Shown here: piece by piece, positions 49,466 to 57,957 of the stretch
Position numbering within the stretch: position 1 is the first letter of the stretch
Layout: each line of letters opens with the position of its first letter
Origin: CAVPHV01 sp963704825
GTDB lineage: Bacteria; Actinomycetota; Acidimicrobiia; Spongiisociales; UBA5794
Assembly: GCA_963704825.1 (NCBI GenBank)
Contig: CAVPHV010000004.1
Location: forward strand, 62,001 to 126,000
DNA length: 64,000 nucleotides
Direction of reading: 5' to 3'
The notes under the pieces: generated by a model
Seen by the model: the letters and a program-made list of their open reading frames with translations, nothing else
What the model was told of the DNA's origin: nothing
Databases searched by the model: none
Translations under genes and position numbers: made by a program

Positions 49466-49819
49466 TCATGGGACCTGGATTCGGCGACTTGATACTCGTG
49501 GACGCCAGCGGAGGTGCAAAGCGGGAGCATGTCCCGGCCCGTCGTGGCGGCGCCGAAACCAAGCACCGAGTGAGCGTTGCGTCACGACTGTTGAGCCTGC
49601 AGGGCAACGTTCTCGCACAACATGGCATCGTCCCAGCTCAGGGGCTCTCTCGGTTCCGTCGGGAGCACGTCGATGACGAAGCCATCGCGACCCAGCCACT
49701 CTTTCAGCCTGGCGGGGCGATAGATCGACAGCCTCGTCCAGCACCTCTCTCGTCTCAGGCGAGTACTCCGACCAGTGGCGGTGCGGACCCGATTCCCGTG
49801 TCGCCAGGGCCTGATTCAT
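49466..49819 (-). pseudogene. Small gene, probably frameshifted, unknown function
   Basis: The frame starts at ATG 49819, overlapping the previous small ORF as ATGA, and reads MNQALATRESGPHRHWSEYS to about residue 34. Protein-like sequence then continues in the +1 frame (IYRPARLKEWLGRDGFVIDV) and ends at TGA 49582-49584. A single-base shift near 49717 would join them into a protein of about 79 residues. I do not recognise the family. Confidence 0.4.
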
Positions 49820-49938
49820 ACTGCGAAGCTAATAAGGCCTGAGATCAGCGGCGCGGCGATTAGGACGGCGTTTTCGAATGCCGCTTTGGCATCGCGGTCG
49901 AGACCGAGTTCATCTGCAAGTTCGCTCCTGGTCTTCAT
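49816..49938 (-). CDS. 40-residue small protein with hydrophobic C-terminus
   Basis: The ORF reads MKTRSELADELGLDRDAKAA and ends in a hydrophobic stretch (LIAAPLISGLISFAV), with TGA at 49816-49818 inside the ATG of the next gene. A charged helix followed by a membrane-like helix is the shape of many small regulatory or toxin-like proteins, but no family is recognised. The tight overlap with the next frame suggests a two-gene unit. Confidence 0.4.
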   Translation of the reverse strand: MKTRSELADELGLDRDAKAAFENAVLIAAPLISGLISFAV

Positions 49939-50035
49939 AGCTGCGAGTCATCCAATCCGCCGAAATCCCCGGCCCGGACGTCCTCACCGATCTAGGCTAC
50001 GCCATCGGGGTTCAACACGACTGGGAGAACGCAAG

Positions 50036-50776
50036 ATGAACGACAACATCCGTGTCCCACTCGCCGAAGCGATCGGAACGGCAGTCCTGGTCGTCGGTGG
50101 CGCGGGGACGGCGATCTTCGCCACAGGCGGATTCGAGGCCGGCCTCAGCGTCGGCATTCAGGGTGTCTCGCTCGCATTCGGCCTCAGCCTGATGACCATG
50201 GCGTACTTGATCGGGCGGATCTCGGGCTGCCACATCAACCCGGCGGTAACCATCGGGATGCTCATGAGCAAGAAACTCGACGCTGCCAAGGCAGTGCCGT
50301 ATTTCGTCGCCCAGTTCGTCGGCGGCATCGTCGGCGCCGGGATCATCGCCTTGATCCTGAGCGGCACCGGGGGGTACTTCGCCGCGGCCCAAGATGCCGG
50401 CTTCGCCTCCAACGGCTACGGTACCCACTCGCCGGCCGGATTCGACCTGCTGTCAGTGGCGATCCTCGAGATCGTCGTCACGGCGATCTTCGTCCTCATC
50501 GTTCTCGGCACGACCGACGAGAGTGGCGTGCCGAAGGGCTTTGGACCGATCGCCGCCGGCTTCGGCCTCGCCCTCGTGCACATGATCTCGATTCCGGTGT
50601 CAAACGCCTCGGTCAACCCGGCGCGGTCGCTCGCCACGGCGGTGTATCAGGGCGATTGGGCGCTCGGCCAGGTCTGGGCGTTCATCGTGTTCCCGACGAT
50701 CGGTGCCCTGGGAGCCGGAGCTATCTGGCTCATGGTCGGTTCGCAGGCAACTGCCACCACGACATCGGACGGGTGA
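50036..50776 (+). CDS. aqpZ: Aquaporin (MIP family, AqpZ-like)
   Basis: This 246-residue channel has six helices and both half-helix signatures, NPA at 68-70 (GCHINPAVT) and NPAR at 194-197 (ASVNPARSL). The His before the second motif region (VHMISIP) and the Arg point to a water channel rather than a glycerol channel. ATG 50036 follows GGGAG; the frame is open upstream without similarity. It stands alone. Confidence 0.92.
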   Translation: MNDNIRVPLAEAIGTAVLVVGGAGTAIFATGGFEAGLSVGIQGVSLAFGLSLMTMAYLIGRISGCHINPAVTIGMLMSKKLDAAKAVPYFVAQFVGGIVGAGIIALILSGTGGYFAAAQDAGFASNGYGTHSPAGFDLLSVAILEIVVTAIFVLIVLGTTDESGVPKGFGPIAAGFGLALVHMISIPVSNASVNPARSLATAVYQGDWALGQVWAFIVFPTIGALGAGAIWLMVGSQATATTTSDG

Positions 50777-51029
50777 GCTTCCGCCGTTGTTCCTCGGCGA
50801 ACCCGGGCACATTCGGCGAACCGCTCCATCTCTGCCGCGCCCGCCAGCGGCTGGGGCCGGTTGGCGGTCGTCGAGGACGCCGGGGATTCCGAACACTCGC
50901 CCACGGCACTCGCGGCCGATCTCGGCAAGCGCTACAAAGAGCCCCCAGAGGACGAACAGGACTAGTCCAACCGTCCATATCGGCATGGTTGCACGTGCCG
51001 ACCTCATGTGGTGTCAGCAACCCCACACG
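50777..51029. other. Gap after aquaporin with a doubtful minus-strand membrane ORF
   Basis: A minus-strand ATG at 50986 opens with one good membrane helix (TVGLVLFVLWGLFVALAEIG), but the frame then becomes Arg/Gly-rich and runs antisense into aqpZ, while another frame looks more protein-like (AAEMERFAECARVRRGTTAE). It may be a frameshifted small membrane-protein gene. I do not call it. Confidence 0.3.
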
Positions 51030-51087
51030 CAGCGCCCCCGGATCCGAGGCAAGCCGACGTCGGCCTGCCTCGCGCCCGGGGGCGCTG
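51030..51087. terminator. Long two-part hairpin between convergent aqpZ and SHOCT genes
   Basis: CAGCGCCCCCGG (51030-51041) pairs with CCGGGGGCGCTG (51076-51087); inside it AGGCA-GCCGAC pairs with GTCGGC-TGCCT. The 58 bases form one nearly continuous stem and lie between convergent genes, so they can end transcription from both sides. Confidence 0.8.
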
Positions 51088-51110
51088 ACAGTGCTTGATT
51101 GTTGGTTGGA

Positions 51111-51485
51111 CTAGCTGTCGAGCACCTTCTGCTTCTGGGCGGCGTATTCGTCGTCGGTGAGGACGCCTTGGTCGTGGAGGCCCTTCAGCTTCTCCAACTG
51201 GTCGGCCGAGCTCGTGCCGGCGACCTGCTGGATGTACTGCTGCTGAGCGTTCTGCGCCTGGACGACAGCGTCCATCCGGCGCTTCTGCATGGCGTCGCCA
51301 TTGACAATCAGGTAGATCAGAACGCCGAGGAACGGCAGGAATACGACGAAGATGGTCCATCCGGCCTTGCCCCATCCGGACAGGTCGCTCTGGAAGATGT
51401 CTATGAAGATGGTGATGACCAGCCAGATCCACATGATGAAGAGGAAAAACAGGATCATCGCCCACAACAGGTCTAACAAAGGCAC
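51111..51485 (-). CDS. Membrane protein with PLDc_N and SHOCT domains
   Basis: This 124-residue protein has two N-terminal helices (about 6-26 and 39-62) of the PLDc_N type (SDLSGWGKAGWTIFVVFLPF in between) and a C-terminal SHOCT motif (EKLKGLHDQGVLTDDEYAAQ, about 97-116). It starts at GTG 51485 after GGAAGG. SHOCT segments are oligomerisation motifs; the exact role is unknown. Confidence 0.87.
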   Translation of the reverse strand: MPLLDLLWAMILFFLFIMWIWLVITIFIDIFQSDLSGWGKAGWTIFVVFLPFLGVLIYLIVNGDAMQKRRMDAVVQAQNAQQQYIQQVAGTSSADQLEKLKGLHDQGVLTDDEYAAQKQKVLDS

Positions 51486-51704
51486 TTGTGTACCTTCCTT
51501 TCGTTTGAAGCCCGATTTGTGAAGAATTCTAGGCTTCAGATGTTCGCGCCGGATCTCGAGGCGCCGCGCCGCAATGGTCAGGGCGGTCCATTCGGCCCTG
51601 GTGGCCCAGGAAGTGGCGGGTCATACTGAGCGACTGAGTGGGAGCCCGGTCTTCCGGTGCGGGCTGTGGGGCCTGCCGCCGGGCTTGGCAAAAGGGGAAT
51701 GCGC

Positions 51705-52772
51705 ATGACTCGTCGTCTGTCTCGATATCTCGTTGCTCTCGTGGCGATCCTCGTTGCTGTAGTTGCGATGGCGCCGGCCGATGCCGACGCCAAACGTGCT
51801 ACCGCCGTCGTGATGAGCCGCAACATCTACCTCGGTGCCGACCTGACCGGAGCAATCGGGGCAACGACCCCCGATGAGCTCTTTGTGGCGGCAGCCGACA
51901 GCTTCCAGAACGTCGTCGCTACCAACTTCCCAGAACGCGCCAAACTGCTGGCGCAGGAAGTCGATGAGACCGCCCCGGACCTCATCGGCCTCCAGGAGGT
52001 GGCGATGTGGCGCACCGGCACCATCGGCGATCCGGCGCCGGCCGAGACCGTCGCCTACGACTTCCTCGAGACCTTGCGGGCCGAACTCGCTGCCCTCGGC
52101 CTCGACTACACCACGGCCGTGGTGCAGGAGAACTTCGACATCGAAACCCCGGCGACGTCCGCATCCGACGGCACTCCAGTCTTTCGGGATGTCCGGCTGA
52201 CGATGCGCAATGTGATCCTCGTCAAGTCCGGCGTTGCCTATTCGAACGTGCAGCAATCGCATTTCGAGACCAACGCCACCTATCAGACCATCGCCGGCGA
52301 GATCGTTGACCTGCGCGGCTGGGTGGCGATCGACGTCGACCTTGGTCGCCGGCCGTTTCGGTTCGTCAACACCCACCTCGAGTCGTATCAGACTGCGGTG
52401 AGGACGATCCAGGCGCAGGAGATCGTCGATGGCCCGCTTGCCGCCAACAAGAAGGTGGTCGCCGTCGGAGACTTCAACTCGCCCCCGGCAGGACCTGAAA
52501 GTGAGGCCTACCGCATCCTCACCAAACGTAACAACGGCAAGATGCACGATGCGTGGAGGGCCAACGCGGCCGATCCCGGGCTCTCCTGTTGCCAGGAGGC
52601 CGACCTGGCCAATATGGACTCGACGGCCTACACCCGAATCGATCTGATCCTGACTCGGACCACGGCGGTCAAGACCCACGAGATCTTCATGACCGGCATG
52701 ACGGGGAAGACGCCTGACGGCTTGTGGGCGTCCGACCACTTTGGTGTGGTCGCGGTGCTGTCGATTCCTTGA
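51705..52772 (+). CDS. Secreted endonuclease/exonuclease/phosphatase (EEP) family hydrolase
   Basis: This 355-residue protein has a signal peptide (about 1-30, ending ADADA) and an EEP fold: VMSRNIYLGAD, LIGLQEVAMW, FVNTHLES, VAVGDFNSP and the final WASDHFGVVAVL contain the expected metal and catalytic Asn, Glu, His and Asp. Substrates in this family range from DNA to phospholipids and are not predictable here. ATG 51705 has AAGGGG at the right distance; ATG 51699 is too close to it. Its stop is one base from the stop of the convergent next gene. Confidence 0.87.
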   Translation: MTRRLSRYLVALVAILVAVVAMAPADADAKRATAVVMSRNIYLGADLTGAIGATTPDELFVAAADSFQNVVATNFPERAKLLAQEVDETAPDLIGLQEVAMWRTGTIGDPAPAETVAYDFLETLRAELAALGLDYTTAVVQENFDIETPATSASDGTPVFRDVRLTMRNVILVKSGVAYSNVQQSHFETNATYQTIAGEIVDLRGWVAIDVDLGRRPFRFVNTHLESYQTAVRTIQAQEIVDGPLAANKKVVAVGDFNSPPAGPESEAYRILTKRNNGKMHDAWRANAADPGLSCCQEADLANMDSTAYTRIDLILTRTTAVKTHEIFMTGMTGKTPDGLWASDHFGVVAVLSIP

Positions 52773-52773
52773 G

Positions 52774-53940
52774 TCAATCCTCCGTCTGGAGGAACTCGAG
52801 GCGGTTGCCGAAAGGGTCGGTGGTGTAGAACCGACGGTGGTAGGGGAGGCGGGAGTCCCACTCGACCGGGTAACCGGCCGTTTCGAGGCGATCGGCGAGT
52901 CTGTCGAGGTCGGCGCTGATGATGCCGGGATGTGCTCTTGCGGCCGGGGCGAACGGTGTCTCGACGCCGAGGTGAATCTCCAGGCCCGCCGAGCGGAACC
53001 AACAACCGCCGCGGCTGGCGAGAGCGGGTGGCTTCATCACCTCGTCCATTTCGAGCAGACCACCGAAGAACGCTCGTGCGATTTCTTCATCGCCTCGTGG
53101 CATGGCGAGCTGTACGTGGTGGAGTCCAACGCCGAGGTGCCGCGGGTGGGATCGTCCCGCCACCTCAGCAACTTTGGCGGCGATGGCGAGGACCGCCGGC
53201 TCGTGTGCGACGAAGAGGCTGGGTACAACCCATTGTCCGAGGCCGAGCAACCCCTCGGCGGCAACGGGGACATCTTCGGCGAGGATGGCGGCGAGCCGTG
53301 CTGCGAATTCGGGGAAGGCGAATTCGAGCCGCCGGAGCGGATCGAGGTTGTCGAGGGAGCCGGGCGATTCGGCGGGGCAGTGTCGGTTGGCGAGTTGGAT
53401 CAGATGGCCAACTGCGTGCTGTTTGACGAAGACCCGGCCGGATTGGCGTTCGCCTCGCGCCCAGCGGCCCGTGCCGACGAGGAGGTTGGTCAGGAATTGG
53501 CCGAACAGGAACTCGTCGTCGGGTTGGTTGTCCGACGCCTCGGCCGCGGTGGAAGCGGCGATCGTTTCCATTCGAGCCTCGAGATCCATCTTGTCGACCA
53601 GCACCCGATACTCGTTGGCCCGGGTGACCGACAGCTCTCCAGCTTCGAAGATCGCCGGCTCCAAGAGATGCCCATCGTCGTAGACGGCTTTGACACCGTG
53701 GCGGGTTTCGCGGAAGAACAGCACGATGCGTTCTGGGTCCGGCAGCCAATCCGGAGTGGAGCGCAACCGTTCGGCGGCGCCGTCATCGACCACAACCCAG
53801 AAGTCGTGATCCGACCATTCGTCGGGGATTCGGTCCCGTTCGGCCATCGATCCGAGGGCAACGAGGCCCTTGACCTCGGGGCTCGCGTCGGCCCACCCGA
53901 TGAGCCGCTCGGTGAAGGCGCGGTATTCGTCGCCGTCCAT
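52774..53940 (-). CDS. Fusion of AadK-like nucleotidyltransferase and VOC (glyoxalase-fold) domain
   Basis: Residues 1-255 look like a nucleotidyltransferase of the aminoglycoside 6-adenylyltransferase (AadK) kind: the G30-S31 motif in LGSMAERD and metal Asp pair in SDHDFWVVV (D44, D46), then helices. Residues about 268-388 are a VOC domain (LHHVQLAMPRG at its start, FGNRLEFLQ at its end). The join is in frame with no sign of two genes. Either half is known in antibiotic modification or binding, but each also has other roles, so function is open. It is a single gene convergent with the EEP hydrolase gene. Confidence 0.78.
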   Translation of the reverse strand: MDGDEYRAFTERLIGWADASPEVKGLVALGSMAERDRIPDEWSDHDFWVVVDDGAAERLRSTPDWLPDPERIVLFFRETRHGVKAVYDDGHLLEPAIFEAGELSVTRANEYRVLVDKMDLEARMETIAASTAAEASDNQPDDEFLFGQFLTNLLVGTGRWARGERQSGRVFVKQHAVGHLIQLANRHCPAESPGSLDNLDPLRRLEFAFPEFAARLAAILAEDVPVAAEGLLGLGQWVVPSLFVAHEPAVLAIAAKVAEVAGRSHPRHLGVGLHHVQLAMPRGDEEIARAFFGGLLEMDEVMKPPALASRGGCWFRSAGLEIHLGVETPFAPAARAHPGIISADLDRLADRLETAGYPVEWDSRLPYHRRFYTTDPFGNRLEFLQTED

Positions 53941-54042
53941 GGCGCCAAAGCCTAGGCCCAGGTCCGGAGACGAGGGTCACCTGCGGCGGGAGGTCTGCTC
54001 GGTAGGCTGTTCGCACAACGCCCACTTCGGCAAGGAGGCGCC

Positions 54043-54579
54043 ATGGCGGTGACGAACGAACAGATCATGTGGAGATGGGGGCTCATCGGGGGCATCATCT
54101 CGGTCGTACTCGGCATCGTCGTCATCGCCTGGCCGGAGCAGACACTCCTGGTGATCTCCATCATCTTTGGCATCCAGCTGATCATTTGGGGCCTGATGCT
54201 CATCATCTCCCGTGCCCTCCTCCATGAGGGCGTCGGCTCACTGATCCTTGGCATCATCGGTGGCGTGCTCGCCATCATGGCCGGCATCGCCACCTTCCGC
54301 GTCCCCGGCCGCACCGTGGTGATCCTGGCCATCATCCTGGGGGCGGCCTGGCTCGTCGCCGGTCTGTTCGAGGCCATCGAGGCGATCGCCAACAGCGACA
54401 TGGAGCATCGGGGCTGGGTGTTGTTCGTCGGCGCTGTCACGGCGCTCGCCGGAATCATCCTGATGTCCGCACCGGTGGAGTCGGCGGGTGCCCTGGCCAT
54501 CATCGGCGGCATCATGATGATGGTGATGGGCGGCGCCCGGGTGGTCGGCGCATTCCAGCTCCGCAGCGCGTTGACCTAG
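54043..54579 (+). CDS. HdeD/DUF308 family membrane protein
   Basis: This 178-residue protein has six membrane helices in three similar pairs, with the repeated G(I/V)xxxxLGI-type pattern of DUF308 (SVVLGIVVIAWPEQTLLVIS in the first pair). HdeD gives acid resistance in E. coli; the role here is unknown. AAGGAGG lies just upstream. Confidence 0.88.
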   Translation: MAVTNEQIMWRWGLIGGIISVVLGIVVIAWPEQTLLVISIIFGIQLIIWGLMLIISRALLHEGVGSLILGIIGGVLAIMAGIATFRVPGRTVVILAIILGAAWLVAGLFEAIEAIANSDMEHRGWVLFVGAVTALAGIILMSAPVESAGALAIIGGIMMMVMGGARVVGAFQLRSALT

Positions 54580-54636
54580 ACCCCGTTCGTGCGTGGTTGC
54601 GGCGCGCTTTGTGGTACCCCAGCCACGCCGGAACGG

Positions 54637-57408
54637 CTAGGAAACGACGATGTTGACGAGCTTGGGGGGCCGGGCGATGACCTTGCGGACTTCGCCTTGC
54701 TCCAGCCACGACTGAATCCGCTCGGCACCGAGGGCCGCAGCGATGGCGTCCTCTTCGGACAGGTCGGCGGCCACCTCGATGCGGTCCCGCACCTTGCCGT
54801 TGATCTGAAGCACCATCGTCACGGTGTCCTCTCGCGCCAATTCGGGGTCGGCCTCGGGCCACGACTGGAGGTGAACCGATGTCTCGTGACCGCGGCGGCG
54901 CCACAGCTCTTCGGCGATGTGGGGGGCAATGGGCGCCAGCATCAGCAGCAGCGCCTCGACGGCCTCGTTCCACGCCTCTGGCGAGACATCCGCGGCACGC
55001 CGTGATGCCTGCATGTCGTTGCGCATTGTCATCAGAGCGGCGATGGCCGTGTTCCACTTGAGGTCGTACATATCGCGGTCGACCTTCTGGATGGTCTGAT
55101 GGGTGCGCCTCCGTAGCGCGGCCGACGCCTCTTCCGTCACGGTTCCGGGTGTGTAATCGGTGGTACCGAGCTTCCAGACGTCCTCGATGAAACGACGTGA
55201 ACCGAGGATGCCGCGGCTGTCCCAGGGACCGCCCTTCTGCCACTCGAAGGCGAACATCAGGTGGGTGCGAACCGCGTCGGCCCCATAGAGCTCGACGAGC
55301 TCGTCCGGGTTGACCACGTTGCCCCGAGACTTCGACATCCGCTGGACCTCGAGGTGGTGCTTGAGCTGGTTGACGTTGTTGGCGCCGGGAATCGCCGGGA
55401 TCTCGACAAGCGCGGACTCGGGAACCTCGACCGCCACCACCCGGTCGCCGTCCTGAACCTGCAGGATGTTCTCGGTGCGCCACATGATCTCGCCGGCGAT
55501 GACGCCGGCCTCCAGCCCTGCGGTGGGGTCGACGCGTACCGACGAGGCAACGAGCCGCTCCCCGTCCCACTCTCCGTCGACCACCACAACGTCTCCGTCG
55601 TGCTCCTCACCAAGGATTTGGCCCTGGTTGCGAACCACCATGAACGGCTCGTCGAAGGCGCCATCAGGGTTCCGGCCGTGGGCCCGCATGACGGCGGCGG
55701 TGTCGTCGAAGAGACCCATGTCGCGCATCGCCTTGACGAAGAAGCGGGAGTAGAGCAGGTGCATCACGGCGTGCTCCGTGCCGCCGGTATACATGTCGAC
55801 GGGCAGCCAGTACGCCGCCTCTTCCGGGTCGAAGGGTGCCTCGGCGAACCACGGCGACAAGTAGCGGAACCAGTACCACGACGAGCACATGAAGGTGTCC
55901 AGTGTGTCGGTTTCGCGCCGGGCCGGCCGGCCTTCGGCGTCGGTGGTGGCGAAGAACTCCTCGTAAGTAGCGAGCGGGCTACGTCCATCGAACTCGACGT
56001 CTTCGGGGAGGATTACCGGCAGCTCGGCGTCGGGCACGGGCTCGATACCGCCGTCTTCACGATGGATCATGGGGATGGGAGCTCCCCAGTAGCGCTGGCG
56101 GGAGATCAGCCAATCCCGCAGGCGGTAGTTGATGGCCTCGGTTCCGGCCCCATTTGCTTCGAGCCAGTCGATGGCGGCGGCCACCGAAGGATTGGCCCGT
56201 CCCTTGGCGTCGGTGGTCTCAACTCCGTCGATCGGGCCGCTGTTGACCATCACGCCCGGGCCGACAAACGCCTCGGTCATGTCGGCCTCGACCAGCGGCG
56301 GCTCGCCATCGGGTTGGATCACCGGAACGATGTCGAGCCCGAAGTGGCGGGCGAACTCGAAGTCGCGTTGGTCGTGGGCGGGTACGGCCATGATGGCGCC
56401 GGTGCCGTAGGAGAGCAGCACGTAGTCGGCGATCCAGATCGGGATCGGTTCCTGATTCACAGGGTTGACCGCGTAGCCGCCGGTGAAGACGCCCGTCTTG
56501 TCCCGGCTGTCCTCCATCCGCTCGAGCTCGGATCTCCCGGCTGCGGCGGTGCGGTAGGCCTCGACGGTCTCACGACGGTCCTCGGTCGTGAGGGTGTCGA
56601 CCAGGGGGTGTTCCGGAGCCAGCACCATGAAGGTGGCGCCCCACAGCGTGTCCGGGCGGGTGGTGAACACGACGATGTCTTCGGGGGCGGCCTCGCCCTG
56701 CGGAACGGTGACGAACGTGACCTCGGCGCCCTCGGACCGGCCGATCCAGTTGCGCTGCATCATGCGGATCGGCTCCGGCCAATCCGTCGTGCCGTACCCC
56801 AGCAGTTCGTCGGCGTACTCGGTGATGGCGAAGAACCACTGCTCCATCATCATCTGGATGACAGGTTGGTGGTTGCGCTCATCCTTACCGTCGATCACCT
56901 GTTCGTTGGCGAGGACTGTCTGGAGGGAGGGAGACCAGTTGACCATGGCTTCGGCCCGGTAGGCGATGTTGTGCTCGAACATCTGTTTGAAGAACCACTC
57001 GGTCCACTTGTAGTACGTGGGGTCATTCGTGACGGCCTCGCGCTCCCAATCGAACATGGCACCCATCGAGCGCAGTTGGCCCCGCATTCGCTCGATGTTC
57101 TCGGCCGTCCAGATGGCGGGGTGAATGTTGCGTTGCACCGCGGCGTTCTCGGCGGGGAGGCCGAACGCATCGAACCCAATCGGGAACAGCACGTTGTAGC
57201 CCTTCATGCGCATCATCCGGGCGCGGGCGTCGGACGGGGTCATCGCGTACCAGTGGCCCATGTGAAGGTCGCCCGAAGGGTAAGGAAGCATGGTGAGGGC
57301 GTAGTGCTTGGGGCGGTCCCAATCGACGCGGGAGCGATAGAGGCCGTCGGCCTCCCAGCGCTTCTGCCAGGTCCGTTCGATGTCCAAGTGGTTGTAGTCG
57401 CTAGCCAT
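54637..57408 (-). CDS. leuS: Leucyl-tRNA synthetase
   Basis: This 923-residue class I synthetase charges tRNA-Leu. The HIGH motif is HMGH at residues 49-52, the KMSKS loop reads RMSKS near residue 690, and an editing domain lies between. The C-terminal part has EELWRRRGHETSVHLQSWPE and the LQINGKVRDRIEV end typical of bacterial LeuRS. The start is ATG 57408; a longer frame upstream is not family-like. Conserved gene order resumes here after the tRNA-Ala island. Confidence 0.96.
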   Translation of the reverse strand: MASDYNHLDIERTWQKRWEADGLYRSRVDWDRPKHYALTMLPYPSGDLHMGHWYAMTPSDARARMMRMKGYNVLFPIGFDAFGLPAENAAVQRNIHPAIWTAENIERMRGQLRSMGAMFDWEREAVTNDPTYYKWTEWFFKQMFEHNIAYRAEAMVNWSPSLQTVLANEQVIDGKDERNHQPVIQMMMEQWFFAITEYADELLGYGTTDWPEPIRMMQRNWIGRSEGAEVTFVTVPQGEAAPEDIVVFTTRPDTLWGATFMVLAPEHPLVDTLTTEDRRETVEAYRTAAAGRSELERMEDSRDKTGVFTGGYAVNPVNQEPIPIWIADYVLLSYGTGAIMAVPAHDQRDFEFARHFGLDIVPVIQPDGEPPLVEADMTEAFVGPGVMVNSGPIDGVETTDAKGRANPSVAAAIDWLEANGAGTEAINYRLRDWLISRQRYWGAPIPMIHREDGGIEPVPDAELPVILPEDVEFDGRSPLATYEEFFATTDAEGRPARRETDTLDTFMCSSWYWFRYLSPWFAEAPFDPEEAAYWLPVDMYTGGTEHAVMHLLYSRFFVKAMRDMGLFDDTAAVMRAHGRNPDGAFDEPFMVVRNQGQILGEEHDGDVVVVDGEWDGERLVASSVRVDPTAGLEAGVIAGEIMWRTENILQVQDGDRVVAVEVPESALVEIPAIPGANNVNQLKHHLEVQRMSKSRGNVVNPDELVELYGADAVRTHLMFAFEWQKGGPWDSRGILGSRRFIEDVWKLGTTDYTPGTVTEEASAALRRRTHQTIQKVDRDMYDLKWNTAIAALMTMRNDMQASRRAADVSPEAWNEAVEALLLMLAPIAPHIAEELWRRRGHETSVHLQSWPEADPELAREDTVTMVLQINGKVRDRIEVAADLSEEDAIAAALGAERIQSWLEQGEVRKVIARPPKLVNIVVS

Positions 57409-57501
57409 GCTTCCATCCGGCGTGAGTGAGGGCGCCATGGTAGAGACTGCCGAATGGCCAGGGTGCGGGTTCAGGTCCCATCCGGCGGTAGGCTCCCGGC
57501 C

Positions 57502-57957
57502 ATGCCAGAAGCTCCTCCTCGGGACGCGGGGCCGATAACCGTCGGTGACATGCTGCGCGGCGGCGGGATCGATCCCGACGGCCTCGTCTCCATCGCACCG
57601 CGGGTAGATCCCGATACGGTCACGGTTCGGGTTGCCTCGCCGCTTTTTCGCCGGACGTGGGCCCGCGGGATATCCGCGGTCACCATGCCGTGGGCGATCT
57701 ACGTCACGCCCGCGGTGATGAACCGCCATCTGGCGGGCGCAGAACCGCGGCGGACGGGCCTACTGATGGTGCACGAGCTCATGCACGTCGAGCAGTGGCG
57801 ACGGCTCGGAGGTTTCCGGCACCTCGTTCAATATGTCGGCGACTACCTTCGGGGCCGCGCTCGTCGTCTCACCCACTGGGAGGCGTATCGGGCCGTGCGC
57901 TTGGAGCAGGAGGCTCGGGCGGCGGCTCGCCTCATCACCGAGGATGAACCGCGATGA
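57502..57957 (+). CDS. HELMH-motif protein (DUF4157-like metal-binding), unknown function
   Basis: This 151-residue soluble protein contains HELMHVEQW at about 93-101, a zinc-protease-like HExxH followed by the x-x-Gln-Trp seen in DUF4157-type proteins, and a helical end with YVGDYLRGR and EAYRAVRLEQEA, where the Glu may be a third ligand. It is short for a protease. ATG 57502 is chosen; the frame is open to 57454. Its end overlaps the CPBP protease gene by 4 bases, so both may act together. Confidence 0.72.
   Translation: MPEAPPRDAGPITVGDMLRGGGIDPDGLVSIAPRVDPDTVTVRVASPLFRRTWARGISAVTMPWAIYVTPAVMNRHLAGAEPRRTGLLMVHELMHVEQWRRLGGFRHLVQYVGDYLRGRARRLTHWEAYRAVRLEQEARAAARLITEDEPR

Noticed and set aside
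50600..51007. A 135-codon minus-strand membrane-protein gene
   Set aside because: Only the first helix looks real; the rest is antisense to aqpZ and Arg/Gly-rich, so I mention it in the gap entry without calling it.
55261..57429. A 722-codon plus-strand frame
   Set aside because: It is antisense to leuS and made of His/Gly/Val-rich shadow sequence.
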